Shown: positions 25,232-33,875 of the stretch, piece after piece
Layout of the letters: each line of letters opens with the position of its first letter
Position numbering within the stretch: the stretch's first letter is position 1
Assembly (NCBI RefSeq): GCF_018492665.1
Contig: NZ_JAFVME010000010.1
Span: forward strand, 310,001 to 374,000
From: Pedobacter sp. B4-66
GTDB taxonomy: Bacteria; Bacteroidota; Bacteroidia; Sphingobacteriales; Sphingobacteriaceae
Direction of reading: 5' to 3'
DNA: 64,000 nt
Translations under genes and position numbers: made by a program
The notes under the pieces: generated by a model
Seen by the model: the letters and a program-made list of their open reading frames with translations, nothing else
Databases searched by the model: none
What the model was told of the DNA's origin: nothing

Positions 25232-25858
25232 CTATACTCCTTCCATACCGTATTGTTTCAATACATCTGCAGGCACGCCTTCCCAACGGTTAGGCACATT
25301 ACCTACATAACCGAGGTCTTTAACACCGATCTCGGTTGTAAAGAATCCCGAGGCGGTCAGATTACGCATCAAACTAAAGAAAGATACCCCTTGCTGCATT
25401 CCTGGTTTTACTTTTTCAGGATAAGCAATATCATCAACCATCTCAATTTGTTGAGCGGATGATGCTTCTTTAAACGTTTTCTGATAACGGGTTAAGCATT
25501 GCATATCAAGCCACTTTAATCCCCCACGCATTGGAGTTTGATGTCCCGGCATGTCTTTAACAATAAATTCTATGAAATCAGGGACTTTAGCATCCGAAGC
25601 GCTTCCTGATTTGTCATCCTTAGGAATAATAATATCCGCTAATAGTGTTATTGTGGCCATTTCATGTTCCGTAAAGAACTTCCATGAGTTTAATTTCTTA
25701 TCACGTTCTACTTCAAATTCCTGTCTGCCGGGATGGCCTTCGCCATCAGTACCTGCGGCTGCAACTTCCGGTTCTTTTCCTGGTTTGCAAGCTTCAAGCA
25801 CCACACCTGCACTAATTGCAGTAAGGCCCAAAGCTTTTAACGAATCACGTCTGTTCAT
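25232..25858 (-). CDS. Gluconate 2-dehydrogenase subunit 3 family protein
   Basis: Small subunit that accompanies a GMC-type dehydrogenase. 208 residues. The N-terminus MNRRDSLKALGLTAISAG has twin arginines and a hydrophobic stretch ending in LEAC (Cys24), so it is a likely Tat-exported lipoprotein. The domain follows with LNSWKFFTEHEMATITLLAD and IIPKDDKSGSASDAKVPDFI in sequence order, characteristic of the family. It begins 16 bp after the GMC oxidoreductase stop and is co-transcribed with it. The two would form a periplasmic membrane-linked oxidase, passing electrons to the respiratory chain. Confidence 0.9.
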   Translation of the reverse strand: MNRRDSLKALGLTAISAGVVLEACKPGKEPEVAAAGTDGEGHPGRQEFEVERDKKLNSWKFFTEHEMATITLLADIIIPKDDKSGSASDAKVPDFIEFIVKDMPGHQTPMRGGLKWLDMQCLTRYQKTFKEASSAQQIEMVDDIAYPEKVKPGMQQGVSFFSLMRNLTASGFFTTEIGVKDLGYVGNVPNRWEGVPADVLKQYGMEGV

Positions 25859-25874
25859 ATATATAGATTTGAGA

Positions 25875-27611
25875 TCAGCTAATGTTTAAATTTTTCTTTT
25901 GTTCTAAAATGTATTCTGCAGTACGCATAGAAAGCGCAAGAATTGTCCAGGTAGCATTTTTATCACCTTGCTGTACGAAAGGGGCAGCATCTACTACAAA
26001 TAAGTTTTTACAGTCATGCGCCTGACACCATCTGTTTAGCGCAGATTTTTTAGGATCATCACCCATTCTTACTGTACCAACTTCGTGTATAATCTTACCT
26101 GGAGCTTCTAATCCGTAATTCGTATCAGCACCAGGAGGCTCAGAAGCAACAGCCCCCATTGCATGCATAATCTCCTTAAAGGTTTCTTGCATATGCTTAG
26201 CTTGTTTTACTTCTTCCGGTGCCCATTTATAATTGAATCTAAGAACCGGAATCCCGTATTTATCTACTACGTTAGGATCTATTTCGCAATAGTTGCTCTC
26301 TCTGGCTATAGCAGTTCCCCTACCCGCCATCCAAACACCTGTACCGTAGAAACGTCTGTAATCATCTTTCAAACCAGCCCCATACCCACCAGCTTCTTTC
26401 TTTTTTCCATCTTTACCAGGTATAGTTCCATTTTGGCCCTCTATACCCCATCCAAATCCATAACCTGGCATACTAAGTCCACCACCATATTCTATATGGT
26501 ATCCCCTCGGGAAATCAAGTTTTTTATTATCAAGCCACCATGGAGAGTATATATGTATACTTCCTGCACCATCTTCATTATATCGTTTACGATCTACCAG
26601 TTGAGGTAAATATCCACCCATACTGGCTCCTGTAGAATCATGTAGGTATTTACCAACTACTCCACTGCTATTTGCGATTCCATCAGGGTGGGCAGCAGAT
26701 TTAGAGTTAAGTAATAATCTTGCCGATTCACATGCACTAGCACCAAGAACAATGGTTTTACCATTAACCTGATATTCCTGCATATCTTTTGTATTTACGT
26801 AAGATACGCCGGTAGCTTTCCCGGTTTTATCGGTAAGCACTTCTCTCACCATGGCATTTGTAATAACAGTAAGATTTCCTGTCTTTACTGCCGGAATAAC
26901 CAGGCAGGAAGAAGATGAAAAATCAGCATAAACTTTGCATGATCTACCGCACTGACCGCAATAAAAGCATTGTCCGCGATCTTTGTTATCTTTTAATCCT
27001 TCGGTAAGCACAGAGCCTCTTCCCGGAATAACACGTACTCCTACCTTTTGTGCAGCTTTTTTTATGAACAACTCATTAAGCCTTGGCTTTGGAGGAGTCA
27101 TAAATATACCATCGGGTTCACTTTCAATGCCTTCTACAGTACCATAAAGACCAATCATCCTATCTACCTTATCGTAAAAAGGTTTTAGCTCCTGGTAAGT
27201 AACAGGCCAGGGATCTGTAAGTCCATCTTTAGGTTTAAAATCATCTGGTCCCATTCTCAAAGAGATACGCCCCCAGTGATTTGTTCTTCCACCAAGCATT
27301 CTGGAACGGAACCAAGAAAACTCCGAATTATTTTTCTGAGTATAAGGTTCTCCTTCTAGTTCCCATCCGCCATAAGCGGCATCAAAATCACCAAAATGTC
27401 TGGTAGTACCTGCACCTCTTCTAGGAGATTCCCATGGCCATTTTAATTGCGCAGAATCAACTCGCGGATCAAAATAAGAACCAGCTTCTAACATTAACAC
27501 TTTCAAACCTGCATTGGCAAGTACATATCCGGTCATACCTCCCCCGGCACCTGATCCTACAATGATAGCATCATATTCGACGCCTGATTTCTTAATTTCA
27601 AATTCGCTCAT
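25875..27611 (-). CDS. GMC family oxidoreductase (periplasmic dehydrogenase large subunit)
   Basis: 578-residue FAD enzyme oxidising an alcohol group of a sugar or related substrate. FAD-binding loop VGSGAGGG (18-25), GMC signature MLGGRTNHWGRISLRM (about 105-120) and a C-terminal EVGTVRMGDDP plus WCQAHDCKNLFVVDAAPFV in part. A cysteine cluster CFYCGQCGRSC (Cys215, 218, 221, 225) is present, as in some gluconate- and fructose-dehydrogenase-like members. The protein has no signal of its own; it is probably carried out with the Tat-type small subunit encoded 16 bp downstream. Substrate unknown. Confidence 0.9.
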   Translation of the reverse strand: MSEFEIKKSGVEYDAIIVGSGAGGGMTGYVLANAGLKVLMLEAGSYFDPRVDSAQLKWPWESPRRGAGTTRHFGDFDAAYGGWELEGEPYTQKNNSEFSWFRSRMLGGRTNHWGRISLRMGPDDFKPKDGLTDPWPVTYQELKPFYDKVDRMIGLYGTVEGIESEPDGIFMTPPKPRLNELFIKKAAQKVGVRVIPGRGSVLTEGLKDNKDRGQCFYCGQCGRSCKVYADFSSSSCLVIPAVKTGNLTVITNAMVREVLTDKTGKATGVSYVNTKDMQEYQVNGKTIVLGASACESARLLLNSKSAAHPDGIANSSGVVGKYLHDSTGASMGGYLPQLVDRKRYNEDGAGSIHIYSPWWLDNKKLDFPRGYHIEYGGGLSMPGYGFGWGIEGQNGTIPGKDGKKKEAGGYGAGLKDDYRRFYGTGVWMAGRGTAIARESNYCEIDPNVVDKYGIPVLRFNYKWAPEEVKQAKHMQETFKEIMHAMGAVASEPPGADTNYGLEAPGKIIHEVGTVRMGDDPKKSALNRWCQAHDCKNLFVVDAAPFVQQGDKNATWTILALSMRTAEYILEQKKNLNIS

Positions 27612-27846
27612 TTATAATTTGGTTTTTTTTTAAAAGTAACGATTTACTATCCATTTTATTCCCAAAACAACCATCTGTAACAACAATAATGGTTTGGGAT
27701 AAAAGTTAAGAACGTAAGAATAAGTAATATACAAATTTTAGAATTCCACTGAAAAATCTAGGCTTATTTATAACGACTCTAATTAATGAATTCATCACAC
27801 AAAACTCATAATTAACAACATAAAGCTATAAACAAATCCATATCTA

Positions 27847-27854
27847 TAAATTTG
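27847..27854 (+). promoter_or_regulatory. -7 box abutting the DsbA-like start
   Basis: TAAATTTG ends five bases before the ATG at 27860, the same gap as at ftsB and truA. The transcript is probably leaderless. Confidence 0.5.
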
Positions 27855-27859
27855 CACCT

Positions 27860-28495
27860 ATGAAAGTAGATATCTGGTCGGACGTGCGTTGCCCGTTCTG
27901 TTATATAGGGAAAAGAAAATTTGAGGCTGCTCTTGAGCAGTTTGAGCATAAGGATAAAATTGAAGTTGAATGGCATAGCTATGAGCTTGATCCAAATGCT
28001 GAAACCACTCCTGAAATCAGCGCCTATGAATACTTGGCTGACAAATATGGCAGATCGAAGGAATGGGCTATAGAAACTCATGAGCAGGTAAAGGAAACTG
28101 CAGCAGCTGTTGGGTTAGATTTCAATTTTGATATCTCCGTAGTAGCAAATTCTTTTGATGCACATAGATTAATCCAATTGGCAAAATCGATGGGATTGGG
28201 TGATGAAGCTGAAGAGCAATTATTTAAAGCTCATTTCACAGATGGTGTTAACATCAGCGATCATCAATCACTAGTTGAAATCGGTGTTAAAATTGGCATT
28301 GACAAACTTTCGGTTCAAACCATGCTGAGCAGTACTGATTTTACTGACGAGGTAAGATATGATGAAAATGCTGCACAAACTATCGGAATTAAAGGTGTTC
28401 CTTTTTTCATATTCAATCAAAAGCTTGCTGTTTCGGGAGCACAATCACCGGAAACATTTTTAGGCGCGCTGAATCAGGCGTTTCAAAAAGGTTAA
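27860..28495 (+). CDS. DsbA family oxidoreductase (FrnE-like)
   Basis: 211-residue thioredoxin-fold protein without signal peptide, so cytoplasmic. Active site CPFC in SDVRCPFCYIGKRKFE (Cys12, Cys15), helical insert with YEYLADKYGRSKEWAIE, and a cis-proline loop GIKGVPFFIFNQK (about 181). These match FrnE/2-hydroxychromene isomerase-type proteins, known as disulfide reductases or chaperone-like thiol proteins in stress response. Single gene, convergent with the ABC exporter 260 bp away. Confidence 0.92.
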   Translation: MKVDIWSDVRCPFCYIGKRKFEAALEQFEHKDKIEVEWHSYELDPNAETTPEISAYEYLADKYGRSKEWAIETHEQVKETAAAVGLDFNFDISVVANSFDAHRLIQLAKSMGLGDEAEEQLFKAHFTDGVNISDHQSLVEIGVKIGIDKLSVQTMLSSTDFTDEVRYDENAAQTIGIKGVPFFIFNQKLAVSGAQSPETFLGALNQAFQKG

Positions 28496-28756
28496 AATAA
28501 GTATTCTCTTCAAAGTCTGGAATCTTTTGTCCCTGAAAAAGGGACAAAACTTCCTAGGCCTTTTCTGAGAAACTGATTTTAAAGTAAAACCCACCGTCTA
28601 TTTTACGTGACAATTTAAAATGGGGATGCATTGCCTTCAACCTTGCATTTAGCCATTATGCATAACTATTTTACCAAAAAAACCGTGTTCTTCGAAGACA
28701 TGCAGATTTTTCCCTTCAAAAATCTGAGGATGAGAAGAATCATGATTTTTTTCCCT
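28496..28756. other. Gap between the DsbA-like and ABC exporter genes, possible gene remnant
   Basis: The 261-bp gap contains the GTCCC/GGGAC hairpin at 28525-28549. On the minus strand a short frame, 28554-28655, encodes about 33 residues with a protein-like pattern (LNARLKAMHPHFKLSRK, then GGFYFKISFSEKA) and a stop, but no start. It could be the tail of a decayed gene. Confidence 0.35.
28525..28549. terminator. Hairpin in the gap after the DsbA-like gene
   Basis: TTTTGTCCC (28525-28533) and GGGACAAAA (28541-28549) form a 9-bp stem with loop TGAAAAA. It ends in AAAA on both strands and is not followed by a T-run. It may be a terminator or a small repeat element; the core TCCCTGAAAAA recurs beside the tandem array at 43580. 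Confidence 0.5.
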
Positions 28757-30529
28757 TTAAACTGAGGTAGAAATACCAGTTGAGTTAAACTGCAAATCGT
28801 ACAGTTTCTTATAATAACCATCAAGCTTAAGCAATTGCTGATGTGTTCCCATTTCTTTGATCTCACCTTTTTCCAATACAAGAATCTTATCTGCTTTCTG
28901 TATTGTTGATAATCGGTGGGCAATCACAATAGAAGTACGGCCTTTCATTAAATTCTCTATGGCACGCTGAATAAGCATTTCAGTTTCAGTATCAACAGAT
29001 GAAGTAGCCTCATCCAATACCAAAATTGCAGGATTATAAACCAATGCTCTGATAAAAGAAATCAGCTGAGCCTGCCCTGCCGACAATGTTGCCCCACGCT
29101 CCATTACATTATATTGATATCCACCCGGCAATCGCTCTATAAAATCATGAGCGCCTACTTTTTTTGCTGCATCAACCACCTCTTCCATAGTGATCGAATC
29201 ATTATTAAGCGTTATGTTGTTAAAGATGGTATCCGAGAAGAGGAAAACATCCTGCAATACGGTCGCGATTTGATTCCTCAAATAGCCTAATTCGTAATCT
29301 TGTATCCTTTTTCCATCAACCTTAATCTCCCCCTTTTGAATTTCATAAAAGCGGTTTAAGATGTTTATTGTTGATGATTTCCCAGCACCGGTCGCTCCAA
29401 CAAGCGCAATGGTTTTACCGGCTTCAACTTCAAAGGATATATCTTTCAACACATAGTTCTCATCATTATATGCAAACCAAACCTTATCAAACGAAATATT
29501 ACCTTTCATCACTTCCGGAGCATACGTACCCTTGTTCTCTGTAACCTCATCGGTATCTAAAACCTTAAATACGCGTTCGGCACCAACCATACCCATTTGG
29601 AGCGTATTAAATTTATCAGCAAGCTCTCTAATTGGTCTGAAAAGCATACCGATGTACATAATAAACTCCGTAATAATTCCTGGTTTAATATCAGGATTAC
29701 TAAGGATTGTTCTGGCACCATACCAAACCAATAAACCAAGCGACATTGCAGAGATGATCTCTACAACTGGAAAAAATATAGAATAATACCAGTTAGAGCG
29801 GATGTTAGCATCGCGATAGCGACCATTAATTTTTAAAAACTTATTGTACTCTTGCTTTTCTCTGGCAAAATACTGGATAATTGAAACCCCTGTAATATGC
29901 TCTTGTAAGTACGTATTTAAATTAGACACTTCGGTTCTGATTTCCTGAAAAGCTGATTTAATTGCTTTCTGGAAAATCGAAGTAGCAATAATAAGTAAAG
30001 GCATAGGTAATAACACCACAAGTGATAAAGCCCAGTCCTGATATATCATCACTCCGATAATTACAATCACCATTAAAATATCACCAATAATTACAATTAA
30101 ACCCTCAGAAAAAATCTCTGCAATGGTTTCAAGATCTGAAACCGTACGGGTAATCAATTGGCCTATCGGTGTATTGTCAAAATATTTAAGTCTTAATTTG
30201 GTGATGTGGTTAAACACATTGATCCTAAGATCACGGATCGCCGACTGCCCCAAAGTATTTGTAAGCAAAGTATGGCTATACTGCACTCCTGTTTGTACAA
30301 CAAGCAGGATAACCATAAGTATGGTCATATTCAATAATCCGCTATAATCCCCGGTAATAATATGATGATCTAGTGTGTACCCGATAAGAATCGGTCTTAA
30401 AGGAGCCAAAACAGCAAGCAGTATCGTAAGTATTACAGAAATAATAAAAATGCGCTGGTATGGTTTTACGTATTGAAAAACCCTTTTCAACAAGCCTACA
30501 TTAATTACATCACCGGTTATTTTAGACAT
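28757..30529 (-). CDS. ABC exporter, fused membrane and ATP-binding domains (MsbA-like)
   Basis: 590-residue half transporter working as a dimer in the inner membrane. Six membrane helices occupy about 20-310 (the first at FIISVILTILLAVLAPL), then the nucleotide-binding domain with GATGAGKSS (Walker A), LSAGQAQLISFI (signature, with Ala in place of Gly and Gln-Ala ahead of the usual Arg) and ILVLDEATSSVD (Walker B), His switch in IVIAHRLSTI. Lipid, peptide or drug export is known in this class. It begins three bases after the truA stop; operon with truA. Confidence 0.93.
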   Translation of the reverse strand: MSKITGDVINVGLLKRVFQYVKPYQRIFIISVILTILLAVLAPLRPILIGYTLDHHIITGDYSGLLNMTILMVILLVVQTGVQYSHTLLTNTLGQSAIRDLRINVFNHITKLRLKYFDNTPIGQLITRTVSDLETIAEIFSEGLIVIIGDILMVIVIIGVMIYQDWALSLVVLLPMPLLIIATSIFQKAIKSAFQEIRTEVSNLNTYLQEHITGVSIIQYFAREKQEYNKFLKINGRYRDANIRSNWYYSIFFPVVEIISAMSLGLLVWYGARTILSNPDIKPGIITEFIMYIGMLFRPIRELADKFNTLQMGMVGAERVFKVLDTDEVTENKGTYAPEVMKGNISFDKVWFAYNDENYVLKDISFEVEAGKTIALVGATGAGKSSTINILNRFYEIQKGEIKVDGKRIQDYELGYLRNQIATVLQDVFLFSDTIFNNITLNNDSITMEEVVDAAKKVGAHDFIERLPGGYQYNVMERGATLSAGQAQLISFIRALVYNPAILVLDEATSSVDTETEMLIQRAIENLMKGRTSIVIAHRLSTIQKADKILVLEKGEIKEMGTHQQLLKLDGYYKKLYDLQFNSTGISTSV

Positions 30530-30532
30530 ATT

Positions 30533-31303
30533 TTATTTTACAAAGGGATAGACTACGCTCACAAGATATAAACCGCATGCAGGTACTGATTGTCCGGCAT
30601 TACTTCTATTTTTACTTTCAATTATTTCTTTAAACTGCTCCAGGTTAATTTCCTTTTTACCAATTCGCACCAAGGTACCAACAATTGCACGAACCATATT
30701 TCTTAAAAATCGATCTGCCCTTATAGTAAACAATAAAGATTCATCTTTTACTTGAAAATGGGCTTCTGTAATTTTACAATTGTTAGTAAACGTTTGAGTA
30801 TTCGATTTGCTGAAACAAGAGAAATCGGTATGCTTAAGTAAGATTTCGGCAGCCTCGTTCATTGCTGCAACATCAAGATCTCCTTTATAAAGCCACGACC
30901 GATCAAGCTTAAACGGATCTTTATGAAAATGTATATGATAATGATAAGCTCTTTCTGTTGCTCCAAAGCGAGCATGAGCCGTATTTTCAACTTCAAAAAT
31001 ACGTTTTACTGATATTTGATAAGGCAATAGAGAGTTTATACCTGTTACAGAACGGCCAAAATTTAAAGGTTTAAGTTCATTCGTTTCACTTTCTTGTACA
31101 ATATCAAAGTGTGCATAAAATTGAGTTGCGTGCACACCGGCATCTGTCCGACCGCAGCCAAGTGTAATAATAGACTGTCTAAAATATGTAGACAGTGCCT
31201 TATCAAGGCATTCCTGCACAGTAATGGCATTAGGCTGTACTTGCCAACCATGGTAATCCGTACCATTATACGATAATTCGATAAAATAACGTTGCGTGTT
31301 CAC
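30533..31303 (-). CDS. truA: tRNA pseudouridine synthase A
   Basis: Makes pseudouridine at positions 38-40 of tRNA anticodon arms. 256 residues, normal length. Catalytic Asp54 lies in GCGRTDAGVHATQ, with YNGTDYHGWQ (about 12-21) and RADRFLRNMVRAIVG near 205. The start codon is GTG at 31303; an in-frame stop 21 bp upstream leaves no ATG alternative. A TAGATTTG box ends five bases before this GTG, so the mRNA is probably leaderless. Divergent from DUF4293, and followed at three bases by the ABC exporter. Confidence 0.95.
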   Translation of the reverse strand: MNTQRYFIELSYNGTDYHGWQVQPNAITVQECLDKALSTYFRQSIITLGCGRTDAGVHATQFYAHFDIVQESETNELKPLNFGRSVTGINSLLPYQISVKRIFEVENTAHARFGATERAYHYHIHFHKDPFKLDRSWLYKGDLDVAAMNEAAEILLKHTDFSCFSKSNTQTFTNNCKITEAHFQVKDESLLFTIRADRFLRNMVRAIVGTLVRIGKKEINLEQFKEIIESKNRSNAGQSVPACGLYLVSVVYPFVK

Positions 31304-31308
31304 TGTTA

Positions 31309-31316
31309 CAAATCTA
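31309..31316 (-). promoter_or_regulatory. truA -7 box, five bases from the GTG start
   Basis: Minus-strand TAGATTTG, five bases from the start codon. No good -33 is evident. See the leaderless-promoter finding. Confidence 0.45.
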
Positions 31317-31338
31317 ATATTCTAAATCTGTTTTTAGA

Positions 31339-31368
31339 TTGCTTAGTGTTTCGCTTTTAATATCTTTG
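31339..31368 (+). promoter_or_regulatory. Promoter of the DUF4293 gene
   Basis: TTG (31339-31341), 19 bp, TATCTTTG (31361-31368), a full match to the Bacteroidota consensus, 19 bp before the ATG at 31388. Confidence 0.75.
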
Positions 31369-31387
31369 CTAAAATTATGGAATTGAT

Positions 31388-31855
31388 ATGATACAAAGAG
31401 TGCAATCTATATGGCTTTTATTAGCTGCCCTAACACTTACTTGCATGTTATTTTTGCCTTTCTTAACTAAAAATGTTAATGGAAGTGAATTTAGTATTTA
31501 TACAAATGGTCTTCATCAGACAATTTCTGGAGATAGCGGAACAGGCCAAAAAGTAGAACCGTTTTTACCACTGTTTATTTCAAATATTGCAATTGCTGTG
31601 CTTTGCATTGTTACATTATTTAGCTTTAAAAACCGAACTATACAAAAACGTTTAGCTAGTGTAACCATCATATTAACCATAGCTCTGTCATTTTGGGGCT
31701 TTAATTATGCTCAAAAAATCCCTGGTGGAATTGAAGGTGCAACTTACGGTATAGCAGCATTTTTACCTATCTTAAGCATCTTATTTTGCGCACTTGCGAT
31801 CCGCGGAATCCGTAAAGATGAGCAATTATTAAGGTCCGCAGATAGACTAAGATAA
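31388..31855 (+). CDS. DUF4293 membrane protein
   Basis: 155 residues with four membrane helices: about 7-24 (SIWLLLAALTLTCMLFLPF), 63-82, 92-111 and 120-139 (LPILSILFCALAIRGI). It opens MIQRVQSIWLLLA, the conserved N-terminus of DUF4293, a family restricted to Bacteroidota and often near truA or rho. The function is unknown; in this window it is divergent from truA and followed after 83 bp by the DEAD-box helicase. The C-terminus RADRLR is cytoplasmic and basic. Confidence 0.82.
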   Translation: MIQRVQSIWLLLAALTLTCMLFLPFLTKNVNGSEFSIYTNGLHQTISGDSGTGQKVEPFLPLFISNIAIAVLCIVTLFSFKNRTIQKRLASVTIILTIALSFWGFNYAQKIPGGIEGATYGIAAFLPILSILFCALAIRGIRKDEQLLRSADRLR

Positions 31856-31910
31856 TTAATTAGCTCATTTTTATTTAGTTACGTATCCGTAAAATACCAA
31901 ATATTAAACT

Positions 31911-31918
31911 TACCTTTG
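31911..31918 (+). promoter_or_regulatory. Helicase promoter, -7 box
   Basis: TACCTTTG, 20 bp before the ATG at 31939. No clear -33 TTG. Confidence 0.5.
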
Positions 31919-31938
31919 CGGCTTAATAAATAATATAC

Positions 31939-33801
31939 ATGATAAACCCATTTAGTAAATTGGGGATAAGTGATGACGTTGTTAATGCTGTAAAGGATTT
32001 AGGTTTCGAAAATCCAACACCTATTCAGGAACAAAGTATTCCTGTGCTGTTAGAGGGCAATAACGATTTTGTTGGTTTGGCCCAAACAGGAACAGGAAAA
32101 ACAGCCGCATTTGGTTTGCCGCTGTTAGAATTGATAGACTTTAAAAGCAATAAGCCTCAGGCATTGATTTTATGCCCTACCAGAGAGCTTTGCCTGCAGA
32201 TTACCAGCGACATCAAGAATTTCTCAAAAAACATCTCTGGAGCTAATGTAGTTGCCGTTTACGGTGGCGCAAACATTATGCAACAGTTGCGTGAAATTAG
32301 AAACGGTGTACAAATTGTAGTGGCTACACCCGGCCGTATGTTGGACATTATTGGCCGTAAGGCTATAGATTTCAGTAATGTGAAATTTGTAGTTTTAGAT
32401 GAGGCTGATGAAATGTTAAACATGGGCTTCCAGGAAGACATCAACGACATATTGTCAACAACTCCTGACGACAAAAAAACATGGTTATTCTCTGCAACTA
32501 TGCCTCCAGAGGTTAGAAGAATAGCTAAAAACTACATGGATCAGCCAGTTGAGCTAACCATGGGAACAAAAAACACAGGTAACGTAAACATTGAACACGA
32601 ATACTATATTGTTCGTGCAAGAGATAAATACGCTGCTTTAAAACGTATTGTTGATTTTAATCCAGAAATTTTTGCAGTAGTATTCTGTAAAACCAAATTG
32701 GATACTCAAGACGTTGCTGAACACTTAATTAAAGATGGCTACAATGCTGATGCATTGCACGGAGATCTTTCTCAGCAACAACGTGACAAGGTTATGCAAC
32801 GTTTCCGCGATCGTAACATGCAGTTGCTTATTGCTACTGACGTTGCTGCCCGTGGTATCGATGTAAATAACGTTACTCACGTAATCAATTACTCTTTACC
32901 TGACGAAATTGAAAGTTACACTCACCGTAGTGGCCGTACCGGTCGTGCTGGTAAAACAGGTGTTTCTATCTGTATCGTTAACTCTAAAGAAATTGGTAAA
33001 ATCCGTCAAATTGAAAGAATCATTGGTAAACAGTTTACTAAAGCTGAACTTCCTACAGGTTTTGATGTTTGCGAAAAACAATTATTTGCTTTAGTACACA
33101 AAGTTCACAATGTTGAAGTAAACGAAAACCAAATCGAGCAGTACATGCCTCGTATTATGGATGAGTTTGCTGAACTAAGTAAAGATGAGGTAATTAAACG
33201 TTTTGCATCTTTAGAGTTTAACCGCTTTTTAGAATATTACAAAAATGCACCTGATCTTAATTCATCTGCTGATGACAGAGGTGAGCGTGGTGAACGTGGA
33301 GAAAGAAGTCACAGAGGTAGCGATGGTTACACCCGTTTATTCATAAACTTGGGTTCTGTTGATGATTTCACAAGAGGTGATTTATTATCTTTTGTATGTA
33401 ACAACGGTAAAATCAGCGGTAAAAGCATTGGTAAAATCGACTTAAAAGGTGTTTATTCATTCTTTGAGGTTGAAGATGCAACTGTTGAGTCATTATTCAG
33501 CAACTTTAAAGGAGTTGAATTTAACAACCGTGGTGTAAGAATCGAAAAAACTGCTGACAGTGATGGCGGTGGTCGTAGTCGTGGTGGTTCAGGCGGTGGT
33601 AGACGCGAAGGCGGAAGCTACGGTGGTGGAAGACGCGAAGGCGGAGAGAGAAGAAGCTACGGTGGTAGCGGCGGCGGAAGACGTGAAGGTGGAAACAGCG
33701 GTGGTGGTTTCAGAGATTTCTCTGGAAGAAGCCGTGAGGATAGAGGTGCAGGTGGAAGTGGAAGACGCGAAGGCGGAAACGACAGAAAACGCAGATCTTA
33801 A
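31939..33801 (+). CDS. DEAD-box RNA helicase with RGG-like tail (DeaD/CsdA-like)
   Basis: ATP-dependent RNA unwinding, probably in ribosome assembly and cold adaptation. 620 residues. Helicase core motifs: Q motif NPTPIQEQ (25-32), AQTGTGKT (48-55), PTREL (80-84), DEAD (154-157), SAT (about 179), and HRSGRTGRAG (about 325). A DbpA-type RNA-binding domain follows at about 465-540 (RLFINLGSVDDFTRGDLLSF). The last 75 residues are a Gly/Arg/Glu-rich tail with GRREGG repeated at least four times. The helicase and RNA-binding domains are standard; the tail is long. It is closed by a 16-bp-stem terminator. Confidence 0.95.
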   Translation: MINPFSKLGISDDVVNAVKDLGFENPTPIQEQSIPVLLEGNNDFVGLAQTGTGKTAAFGLPLLELIDFKSNKPQALILCPTRELCLQITSDIKNFSKNISGANVVAVYGGANIMQQLREIRNGVQIVVATPGRMLDIIGRKAIDFSNVKFVVLDEADEMLNMGFQEDINDILSTTPDDKKTWLFSATMPPEVRRIAKNYMDQPVELTMGTKNTGNVNIEHEYYIVRARDKYAALKRIVDFNPEIFAVVFCKTKLDTQDVAEHLIKDGYNADALHGDLSQQQRDKVMQRFRDRNMQLLIATDVAARGIDVNNVTHVINYSLPDEIESYTHRSGRTGRAGKTGVSICIVNSKEIGKIRQIERIIGKQFTKAELPTGFDVCEKQLFALVHKVHNVEVNENQIEQYMPRIMDEFAELSKDEVIKRFASLEFNRFLEYYKNAPDLNSSADDRGERGERGERSHRGSDGYTRLFINLGSVDDFTRGDLLSFVCNNGKISGKSIGKIDLKGVYSFFEVEDATVESLFSNFKGVEFNNRGVRIEKTADSDGGGRSRGGSGGGRREGGSYGGGRREGGERRSYGGSGGGRREGGNSGGGFRDFSGRSREDRGAGGSGRREGGNDRKRRS

Positions 33802-33821
33802 TTTACAGATCTTCTTAATAT

Positions 33822-33856
33822 AAAAATGCCCTTCAGAAATTCTGAAGGGCATTTTT
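33822..33856. terminator. Bidirectional terminator between helicase and PBCV-type gene
   Basis: AAAAATGCCCTTCAGA (33822-33837) and TCTGAAGGGCATTTTT (33841-33856) form a perfect 16-bp stem with loop AAT. Confidence 0.93.
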
Positions 33857-33875
33857 ATTGCTTTAATATCTTTTC

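Noticed and set aside
26163..26609. 148-codon plus-strand open frame opposite the GMC oxidoreductase
   Set aside because: Fully antisense to a gene with clear FAD motifs; composition does not look like a protein and it has no promoter or ribosome site.
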